64,000 nucleotides of DNA from contig SMMW01000001.1 of assembly GCA_004794655.1 (NCBI GenBank), forward strand, positions 2,108,001 through 2,172,000. Direction: 5' to 3'. The stretch is from Marisa cornuarietis (lineage: Eukaryota > Mollusca > Gastropoda > Architaenioglossa > Ampullariidae). The notes under the pieces were generated by a model. It was not told the origin of the DNA, searched no databases, and saw only the letters and a program-made list of their open reading frames with translations. Below are positions 57,801-64,000 of this stretch, piece after piece (position 1 is the first letter of the stretch; each line of letters starts with the position of its first letter). The position numbers and the translations under genes were made by a program.

Positions 57801-60800
57801 TTGAAATGAATGTATGAAGCTGATCTAATCTTATTTTGATGTGTGTGTGTGTGTGTGTGTGTTTAATTTTTAATATTTTGTATATTTTTGTTGAAGACAA
57901 GAAGCAGTTTACCTACAAATTTCAACTTACTCTAAACATGACATAAGAGTTGCTCTGCCACACTCTGCAATGGAAATAGCTATGGAGTTGCCTTCTTCGC
58001 TAAGAATGCAAAGGAAAGTGAGGTTGGGGGCACCTCAAAATATTCAAAATGCCTCTTTTATTCACTTCCAGCTTCATAATCATAGTGTACCCTTAAAAGG
58101 CCCCCTCTGTCAGCTGATGACCAGTTTTATGGCTTGCAATCATTCAGTGTCTCTGCTATTGTATCATCATCTTTGATTTCATGCATATGTTTTAAAAGCA
58201 CTCATTGCTAGACGTCATTTCAGGTTTAAAGGAGGACCAGTAATAGCATTGTTCCTTGCTTTATGCAAGCTTTTAATCTCAGCTAACAGTTGACATGTTT
58301 AAAGCTGGTGTTTGTTTTCTTAAGTCATTACGATTTTGTTTGGTTTGGATTTTATAGGATACTGTCTTTTAGATAGTAACATTTTGAAGGCAGTCTAACA
58401 GAAAGTAATCATGGTCATTAATTATTGCATTGCGCCATGTTTCAACTAGAAGTTAATCACTGCGCACAGCACAGATATATGCAAGGATGTGCAAGGGAGT
58501 CCATGTGTTGAGTATTTTTGGAAAAGTGTAGGAGATACTGGCAATGCCTTCCAGATTGTTTCTCCTCACCAACTCCAGGAAGTAAGCGGACAACTATTGC
58601 AGTGAGAATAGACACTAGACTTATGACAAGACCTTAATTTTACAATGGAAAAGATTTTTTGGGTGCAGTGATTAGTGCTGGAACAGGGGGCTATGAACAG
58701 TCAGTCTAATCTTTGGGCTTACTCTTTACTGGTTAGCATAGGGTAACACCCCTTGACGATTTTTAATTTTTAGGAGAGCTATGGTTGGGTCATGCTTGAC
58801 TCTTCTTCACTGGACCTTGCACACATACCAAGAGCATGCTTGGATCCAAATTAGCTTGTCAACTTATTCTGGTGGGCAAGACTTACAGCTATTTTCTTGT
58901 GCTTTTTGCCTCTATTAAATGAGCAGCCCCGTGATCTCCTAGGCAGTTTGCCAGGTTTAGTCTCAGAGGCTATTTTAGACCACCTACTATTCTCAATTCT
59001 CAAGTCGAAGAAGAAATTTAAAAAAAAAATCTCTTTCTTTGGTGCTTACCAAATGACATGGTTGCCACAGTTTTCTTCTTCCTCTCTACTGCCTTGCCTT
59101 TTAGGTCAAAGTATAGAGTTGGTCATTAGCTGACAGAGGTGTTTTTTTTTAAGGTACACTGAGTCCTCAAAGGGAGGTTAAATGGGCTAGGTTGGTCATG
59201 TTGCTTTCTTTTGAGTTTTCAGTGAGGGAGGGAACTTTACAGATGATGTGCTAATTAATTCCTATGACTATGTCAGTGGATAAGTCCCGAAGAAAGAAAA
59301 CTTTTATTTCTCTCTTTACTCACGTGCATCTGCTAATTTAATTTTTCTACATTAAGCATACAGTGATTAATCAGTGGTTGCCTACAAGTGTAATCAAGCC
59401 ATACAAAATGCATACATAAAATGCCTACATTATCAACACAGCAGTTTGCAGATCACTCCAAAGCCCACCGCTACTATCACTTCAAAACCGGATAACAAGC
59501 AGTTTTCAGTTGGTATGCTGCAAATTGTAAGACGACCCCAGGAGCACCATCTGGTGGTCTATTTTTTTTAAAGCATCACAGATTTTTCTACACATTGATG
59601 TACAGTCGTCCCTCGCTATATCATGGTTCACTTATTGCGACTTCACTGCATAACGGTTTTTAAAAAAATATATCTAAATCTGTATTGTGGAGTTTTCGCT
59701 ATATCGCAGGATTTTGCAGTATATAGGTATTTATTTAATATTGATGATTTTAATTATTTTTGCCTAAGAAATTTAAAACAATATAAAAATGCTAATTCAA
59801 ACATTAAAAGAATATTAAATCAAAATAAAAAATTATGTACAGGTATTTCATCAGCAGATGAATACCATATGGTACACAATGAAAACGCTGTGCTGTACGC
59901 TACTACCGCTTGCGCAAGTTTGCCAACGTGAAATTATTAATAAGAGAGTGGGAAAGGTTTATAGGAGTGTGGGAAAGGTTTATAAAGCCTTAAAATATAT
60001 AAATAATAAAATTAATATAATCCCGCCACTTCACATATTTTCACCTATCGCGGGTCTCTGGAAGGTAACCCTGCAATAGGTAAGGGATCACTGTATACCC
60101 CCAGCTTTTTTTGTCCAGCTAGAAGTTTGACTCCTAGAGGGATCACCAGCGTGTTACTGAAACGAGACTTCCTGTAAAGACAAATGCAAACTTATGAGGA
60201 TGTGTACTTTTCTTTAATACCCAAACAAGACTAAATATTTTAGCCTATAGAGGACAGAGGGTGAGAGGTGGTGGAAGGGCTGAAGACACAGAAATTTCTA
60301 GCTAAAATGTATATAAAGTGAGCAATACAATTAGCTTTCATAGTGAAGAATAAACCTCCCTCAGTTCTACACTGCCATTTGGAACAAATGTTGCATATTA
60401 CTTTTTATGGGTTTACATTCTTGTCTGCAGCATCTTCCCAAGGCAGTTCTCCAATAAGAGTTGTACACTTACCTATTGTGGATGCTCTGCATCCTAGGCC
60501 AGACTTTTTACCTCTGGCCATCCCTGAGGATCTAGCACCTCACCTTAAGACTTTCCATGGCGACCCTCCTGTATGGTGGATTGGTCAGCTTTTACGATAC
60601 CTCATGCGGCCACAGAAACGTCTTCAAGAGGACTTTGAGCAGTCGGCAAAGAAGATGGGATTTCAGAAGCCAATAGTTGGGTGAGTTAATAGTGTCCTTC
60701 CCTTACAGCTGTACATTAGAGACCCCAGTCTTAATGTGCATATAGTCAGAAAGTGCTTACCTCTAACGGTTTGTTTATCAAAATGAAATTAAACAGATGG

Positions 60801-63463
60801 CATTCTTATTACTGAATAAATAAGGCGCACTTTAAAGAATGTTGGTCATATAACCCAGGGGATGGTTCAGACTATCGGACAGAAATAAAAGGGTCCCTCT
60901 TTCATGTCACATTAGTACCAGATCTTGTTTTTGTCACATAAATGTCCATAGTAATTTGCAGAATACATTTTCCAGATCTCATAGTGTGGTATTTGCAAAA
61001 TATTTTTTAATCACCCCAATCACCCTTTGATGATACAAATAACATTTTTTAAAACGTTCTTTTGACCATAATATTTCAAAAATATCTGGGTTTTTTTTAA
61101 TGTTCTGTAGCACAGTTTGCAAATTGTTCTTTGAATTAGTTTCCGATTTTTATGTTTTATGTACTGCTTTAATATTAATTTTTTTCTTTTATTCAGATAC
61201 ATTTGCATTACATGTTGTCAGTAGGCTCAAATAATATATAATACTATGCTAAATAAGCCTTCATATTATTATTATTAATGTTATAGAAAGAGCAAAGCAG
61301 GATAGAGAAGATAGGAGAGAGGATTTGGAGGGGAATGGGACATGCCTGTGGAAGAAAAAAGTCAGGAAGGATAAGTCTGTGCTTTGAACAAGTTGATATT
61401 CTTGTTTGACTAAAAGAAGCATGCATACTCCCTCTTTCAAACAGTTTTGACATTGGTTCTTTGTTTTAATTTTACTTTGCGTATTATCATGTAGAATTTT
61501 AAAAAAAATAACAAGTGAGTTTTTAGGTTAATCCACAAGTCCTGCATCTGGGTATAAGATATTGACAGTTTGTACATTTATCTGAAGATTAAAGAAGACA
61601 AAATGAACTGCCATCAACAATACTGAGCAGGATGATAAATAAAACTAAATTTACTAAATATACAAATCATAATCATATTCTCTTCTGCAGTCTACCTCGT
61701 CATATTAATTATGGTAAATAGTACTCTAAATCCTATTAACGTAATATTAATAGTGACAACAGAAGACAGATTTTTTTTTTTGGGGGGGGGGGGCTTCCAA
61801 GGATCCTGCCTATTAGACTTCAAATTTGTCTGTAATTATGAAGAGGGCTGTTTCCATGTTTAATTTGTTCAATTATGAGTTCTAACATTTTCATGTCTTG
61901 GGAGAGACTCAGATGGTGGTGCATTTCATAGAATGAACATAGTCTCAAAACAAACTGTAAATGCATGTTTGCTTCCTCAACACCATCACATCTTTCCCTT
62001 ACTTAAAAAAATAGTGGAAATAAAGTTCACATAGAAGGTTCATGCGCACACACACACAAATTCTCCCAAGTCCTGATTTCTAAACCAGGGAGACAAGCTT
62101 CATTACATAAATATGAGGAATGAGAATGCCTGTCATGTTTGTTTCAGAGTCCATATTCGACGTACAGACAAAGTAGGAGTAGAAGCAGCTTTTCACGGTC
62201 TAGAAGAATACATGCGGCATGTGGAGGATTATTACCAGAAGCTGGAACACCGCACTGGACCTGTTACACGACGTGTATATTTAGCTACTGATGATCCAGG
62301 TGTCCTGAAGGAAGCTAGAGAAAAGTAAATTTTTATTTATCCCTCCCTATTGTCTAAATTTTCATCTACGTTTTAAAGATGAAAAAGACTATATGATCTG
62401 TATATAGAAGCATTGTATTTTGGATTTTATTTTCAGATATGGGGACTACAACTTTGTAAGTGACAATGACATATCTCGGACAGCATCACTGGGATCTCGC
62501 TATAGTCAGAGCTCGTTGAGGGGGATCATTCTGGATATGCATTTCTTATCCTCTACTGATTACCTTGTGTGCACATTTTCTTCACAAGTATGTAGGCATT
62601 AACTCCATGTACAAACATTAGTAAAGTCTGCCTTTAAAAACATTTATGAATCAACAGAGTGCTCTTTTATATTGTTTGTATAATGATAAAAGATCATTTT
62701 AGATGTTACAACACTTCATCTTGAATAATCCATGTATACTGTATTTTGTTTTAAAACAATAATCATTATAAATTTTTATAATTCTAGCTTGTTTTTTCTC
62801 CTTATTTAAAATTGTAATTATCTGGAATGAAAGTTTGTTATTACGAGGAATGAAAAGCTTGCAAAGATTACATATAAATAATTTTATTTTTGAATATTTT
62901 TAGTGGTTTTTTTGTATTAGCTATGTATGTTATATATACCTGTGTATTACATAAATTTAACTTAAATTTTTTATACTATGTCACATTTCATATAGCGTGG
63001 TCCTCTAGAAAACATCCCCCTGTAAAAAGCAAGTCTTTAACAACAGTGGTCATTAAAAAGCTTATGAGATAGAGAAGAAGAAATACTTTTTTTTAACAGT
63101 ATTGTTTTCTTTTGACAGGTGTGTCGCGTGGCATATGAGCTAATGCAGACCCTGCATGGTGATGCTTCAACCTACTTCAGATCTTTAGATGATTCGTTCT
63201 ACTTCGGCGGCCAGAATGCTCATAACATGCGGGCCGTAGAAAATCACAAAGCTTCTCATCACGAAGAATTGTCCATGCAAGTAGGGGACTTGTTAGGAAT
63301 AGCTGGAAATCATTGGGATGGATTTTCTCAAGGAACTAACCGCCGTACTGGACAGTCAGGACTGTACCCATCCTACAAGGTGGTGAATGACGTTGTGGCA
63401 GTGAAGATGCCACTTTATGTTGATGTGAAAGAGGAAGATAAGGAAGATAGAACTATGCGGTGA
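42682..63463 (+). CDS. FUT8: Alpha-(1,6)-fucosyltransferase (FUT8), nine coding exons, complete
   Basis: FUT8 is a Golgi type II membrane enzyme (GT23) that moves fucose from GDP-fucose to O6 of the innermost GlcNAc of N-glycans. Coding exons: 42682-42863, 44214-44338, 50888-51113, 52702-52816, 57192-57429, 60431-60680, 62148-62324, 62437-62587, 63119-63463. They total 1809 nt, 602 residues plus stop; human FUT8 has 575. All splice sites are GT-AG and all phases agree. The start ATG follows GTTGTGAAAG and is the only one giving a signal anchor. The ligand-binding block [14 protein letters not shown], the LATDD block and the C-terminal SH3 domain are intact, so the enzyme should be active if splicing is normal. 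Intron 2 carries a recent LTR retrotransposon whose right end is 58 bp from exon 3. Confidence 0.95.
43027..43078. repeat. Two tandem copies of a 26-bp unit
   Basis: CTTCTTGGAAGAACCTTTAT begins at 43027 and again at 43053. This is a small tandem duplication in FUT8 intron 1. Confidence 0.9.
43345..43535 (-). mobile_element. tRNA-family SINE body, reversed copy in FUT8 intron 1
   Basis: Read on the minus strand, this aligns with the body of the SINE at 40172-40452: CAGTCGACCCAGCTG, GGTACCTGACTCCATA, GTGGAAAGTAAGGCAGAGAG, CACACTCCCCAATGAC and a final CTGCCTATACC with a T run. The tRNA-like head is missing or too diverged to place. No target duplication was found. Confidence 0.7.
44961..45117 (+). 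repeat. 75-bp tandem repeat in the LTR, about two copies
   Basis: GCTCTGGTTCCCGTAACCCA starts at 44969 and again at 45044. The copies are flanked by TAGCGCC motifs, and a third partial unit begins after 45113. The same array lies in the 3' LTR at 49286-49442. Confidence 0.92.
45240..45256 (+). promoter_or_regulatory. LTR promoter-like CCAAT/TATA pair
   Basis: ATTGG (inverted CCAAT) at 45242-45246 is followed closely by TATTTAAG at 45249-45256, a TATA-like box. This is the best promoter candidate in the LTR and would set the U3/R boundary just downstream. The same motif is in the 3' LTR. Confidence 0.45.
45727..45940 (+). repeat. 68-bp tandem repeat in the LTR, about three copies
   Basis: GAAGACAACGGCCA starts at 45727, 45795 and 45863, each followed by CATCTCTTCTGCGTCGTGG. 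A diverged partial fourth unit follows. The 3' LTR carries the same array at 50052-50265. Confidence 0.93.
46509..46528 (+). promoter_or_regulatory. Primer-binding site, tRNA-Pro-like
   Basis: Three bases after the 5' LTR a TGG begins a segment ending CGTCCGGGAT. The reverse complement resembles the 3' end of eukaryotic tRNA-Pro (ATCCCGGACGAGCC...CCA), with ten exact bases then one or two indels and mismatches. The position is right for a PBS. The exact primer tRNA is an inference. Confidence 0.6.
46862..48886 (+). CDS. Gag-protease-integrase(N-terminal) polyprotein of the LTR element, 674 aa, truncated
   Basis: One open frame. Residues 1-120 form a Lys/Glu-rich coiled coil. About 140-310 is capsid-like, with a SCAN-like segment at 218-306 ([34 protein letters not shown]). 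The CCHC knuckle [14 protein letters not shown] is at 359-372. The aspartic protease motif DSG is at 411-413, in [12 protein letters not shown]. The integrase zinc domain has His592, His600, Cys630 and Cys633, in [11 protein letters not shown] and [20 protein letters not shown]. After DEPFKR the frame runs into 15 unrelated residues and stops. The integrase D,D(35)E core and the whole RT/RNase H are gone. The reading frame is otherwise undamaged, so structural proteins could still be made. Confidence 0.93.
   Translation: MMADQMRSEFSKSAAEMREALRAEGLRNELSGNKLEKFVSDEMAHWREEKKAWEERESQERKDRKEREEREGRLREEQIAADKERFRLELEEKEKDRAFQLRMAEITARKELRSSRSSSSSSDRDSHSNEGDSLQTVRPVVVKMAPFDCKNDQIERYLAQFEKLARACKVSPQTWAIQLSGLLRDSAKEVYHQLSDELSDDYEALKAALLRRFQVTADTYRRRFREATKHPDETHDQFHRRVIHNLDRWMDMANVDPHDHKGVWEELAKEVILGSYRPDLAFHVETHGATSLAEIAAVAERFDSAHQKRLKLRKEQQRGEKQTPPRSEGEGEKKVEAETKKEGQATGEGSRVKKAGGKCFNCGKGGHFSRDCHQSKPSDRASLLTLLGRDTNELVTTRGKVNGHEYDIVLDSGCTYPAVVDSDLVRQEDMTGETVDIEYNDRDVRTYRVAYIDIDCRYVSGKIKAACFDNPKHPIILGCGHVICPDPGAHCAELHAITRSRAACKGVTPLTVTTPVGNTTPAELRKLQAEDSSLQRLRNLAITGEIKKIGASEVKVLTKNGVLMRQVKSGDTERKQVIVPTGKRSEVLRLAHEGTFSAAHYGVAITRERVTAGFYWPGVADDVQRYVRSCDICQRTATRAHVNPAPLGEVPVIDEPFKRQNSSLTINQLSCPLD
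48887..49227 (+). other. 3' untranslated part and polypurine tract of the LTR element
   Basis: 341 bp between the polyprotein stop and the 3' LTR. The functional polypurine tract AAGGGGG at 49221-49227 touches the LTR start. The 15-mer TTAGCAAGGGGGTGT spanning that junction (49216-49230) also occurs exactly at 48935-48949, and a near copy at 49047-49060 reads TTAGCAAAGGGGTG. The first copy lies soon after the deletion junction. Confidence 0.8.
49228..50829 (+). repeat. 3' LTR
   Basis: 1602 bp, matching the 5' LTR except for two substitutions and one missing C. The right boundary ACGACA at 50829 is followed by the CATAT duplication, then only 53 bp of native intron before FUT8 exon 3. Confidence 0.96.
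51838..52412. mobile_element. Possible hAT-like non-autonomous element in FUT8 intron 3
   Basis: The left end CTGGTTCTATCATTAGGC and the right end (reading CAGGGCTGGTGCTAAAC in reverse) form an imperfect inverted pair. CAGGCAGTTGCCTAAGGC just inside the left end is a motif often seen at hAT-like ends. No target duplication was found, so boundaries and class are tentative. Confidence 0.3.
53317..55365. other. FUT8 intron 4, no feature recognised
   Basis: Minus-strand frames at 53317-53571 and 53660-53911 have no recognisable motif. The remainder is AT-rich. I see no RNA gene or element that I can support. Confidence 0.4.
55366..56790 (+). pseudogene. L2/CR1-like LINE relic in FUT8 intron 4
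   Basis: The start resembles the RT block before the catalytic motif: [34 protein letters not shown] tract (about 55580-55595) stands where YADD is expected. Much further on, [20 protein letters not shown] at about 56650-56720 resembles the C-terminus of L2/CR1 elements (FGxxSFxxxxPxxWNxLPxxL), followed by the equivalent of TRLKTHLF. Stops and indels are frequent. It is a very old insertion. Confidence 0.5.
55594..55673. repeat. Two tandem copies of a 40-bp unit
   Basis: ACAGCTACAGTCATCTGTTT starts at 55594 and again at 55634, with the rest of each unit identical. It lies within the L2/CR1-like relic. Confidence 0.93.
57841..57862. repeat. (GT)n microsatellite
   Basis: Eleven perfect GT units in FUT8 intron 5. 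Confidence 0.97.
58026..58084. repeat. Second copy of a roughly 60-bp sequence shared with 55481-55540
   Basis: AATATTCAAAATGCCTCTTT and ATTCACTTCCAGCTTCATAA match the segment at 55481-55540 nearly base for base (one Y difference, ACC versus ACT). The sequence outside is not alike, so this may be a fragment of the same old element. Confidence 0.65.
59603..60093. mobile_element. Tigger-like MITE, copy 2, in FUT8 intron 5
   Basis: A 491-bp element starting CAGTCGTCCCTCGCTATATC and ending AGGGATCACTG, flanked by TA at 59601-59602 and 60094-60095. It shares the interior block TATATAGGTATTTAT and the downstream AT-rich sequence with copy 1 (38677-39127). It lies between FUT8 exons 5 and 6. No transposase is present. 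Confidence 0.87.
63119..63463 (+). other. FUT8: FUT8 exon 9: end of catalytic core and SH3 domain
   Basis: It encodes residues 489-602. [17 protein letters not shown] completes the catalytic fold, then [15 protein letters not shown]. The luminal SH3 domain (about residues 535-580) reads [20 protein letters not shown] and [13 protein letters not shown] charged tail follows ([14 protein letters not shown]) with stop TGA at 63461-63463. The SH3 domain is diagnostic of FUT8 among fucosyltransferases. The acceptor TTTTGACAG ends at 63118. Confidence 0.95.
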
Positions 63464-63502
63464 TAAAAGTTGTGCTCATTTTTTAAGGGTGACTGGGGGG
63501 AA

Positions 63503-63508
63503 AATAAA
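63503..63508 (+). terminator. FUT8: Candidate FUT8 polyadenylation signal
   Basis: AATAAA lies 40 nt after the FUT8 stop, in a GGGGGGAAAATAAAAC context. It would give a very short 3' UTR; a longer one is possible. Confidence 0.45.
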
Positions 63509-64000
63509 ACAAGTTGTTGTGACAAAATGTGTTCCTTTGATAGGGTAAAAATAATTTGGTAGTGGATGGATTGGAATCAAGATAGAAATCATGTCATCCC
63601 TGACATACTATCCCTGAATTACTTAACTATTCTTAACTCCCTTGCAATACTGTCTGTCATGCTAACCATCATATAACGACTCCATCTCACACTGTTTACA
63701 GTACATATATCCCTTCATACCTTCATCCATTGCTTTATGTTCTACTCTTGTATTTCATCTATATGTTGTTCAGTGTGCCTATATGTATCTCACAGTCTTA
63801 TTGTCTATCATTGTCTGTGCAGAGAGTGCGATCTATCTTGGTCGTGATGCAGCATGTTATAAGTTCACCTGCTGGCTAGGTTTTCCAGTATAAAAATGTT
63901 GATTACTCGGGCAACTTTCCCCATCATCTAGGTGGGTTGAGAATGCTTTACAAAAGGTAAAGGGGTAAAGGTGGGTTCAGAATGCTTTTCAAAAAAAGAA
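63509..64000. other. Region downstream of FUT8
   Basis: No gene is recognised. Near the window end a 39-bp unit starting AGGTGGGTT(G/C)AGAATGCTTT is seen twice (63930 and 63969), possibly continuing past the edge. Confidence 0.5.

Larger units (their letters stand above)
57192..62587 (+). other. FUT8: FUT8 exons 5-8: GT23 catalytic domain
   Basis: Exons 57192-57429, 60431-60680, 62148-62324 and 62437-62587 encode about residues 217-488. Seen in order: [87 protein letters not shown] (Arg383 and Arg384 match human R365/R366), [11 protein letters not shown], and [20 protein letters not shown] followed by TFSSQ. These include the three conserved motifs of alpha-1,6-fucosyltransferases. No key residue that I can judge is missing. 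Confidence 0.95.

Noticed and set aside
1..64000. CRISPR arrays, bacterial operons, rRNA or tRNA genes
   Set aside because: None seen. Repeats are eukaryotic microsatellites, LTRs, MITEs and SINEs, and the genes are intron-split.

Overview
The window is animal nuclear DNA: spliced GT-AG genes, AT-rich introns of 0.2-6.5 kb, and many microsatellites and decayed transposons. Genes with clear bilaterian orthologues, together with tRNA-head SINEs, RTE-like LINEs and a Gypsy-type LTR element, point to an invertebrate. A mollusc, probably a snail, is my best guess, but that is an inference from the overall look and no marker proves it.

Layout. (1) 92-186, + strand: last coding exon of glyoxalase I (GLO1). 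(2) 5286-17676, - strand: an ARID4A/ARID4B orthologue in 22 recognisable coding exons, all phases agreeing. It covers Tudor, RBB1NT, ARID, chromobarrel and C-terminal helical modules; only the initiating exon is missing. GLO1 and ARID4 are convergent. (3) About 18-42.6 kb: a gene-poor divergent interval between ARID4 and FUT8. It holds a foldback repeat, three RTE-like LINE relics (one carrying a nested hAT MITE with a perfect 8-bp duplication), two SINE families, a Tigger-like MITE and microsatellites. (4) 42682-63463, + strand: a complete nine-exon FUT8 (core alpha-1,6-fucosyltransferase, 602 aa). Its introns hold a reversed SINE, a nearly intact-ended LTR retrotransposon (44903-50829), an L2/CR1-like relic and a second Tigger-like MITE.

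The most striking object is the LTR element. It has 1.6-kb LTRs that differ by only two substitutions and one indel, a CATAT target duplication, and one 674-codon ORF. That ORF reads gag (with a SCAN-like capsid segment and a CCHC knuckle), then protease, then the integrase HHCC domain, then a truncated end. Reverse transcriptase, RNase H and the integrase catalytic core are absent. Protease followed directly by integrase is the order of Gmr1-like Gypsy elements, so one 3' deletion would explain the structure. The element ends only 58 bp before FUT8 exon 3, next to its splice acceptor.

The three host genes are not an operon and act separately: methylglyoxal detoxification (GLO1), SIN3-HDAC chromatin repression (ARID4) and Golgi N-glycan core fucosylation (FUT8). 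ARID4A and FUT8 both lie in human 14q23, so their proximity here may be a remnant of ancient linkage.
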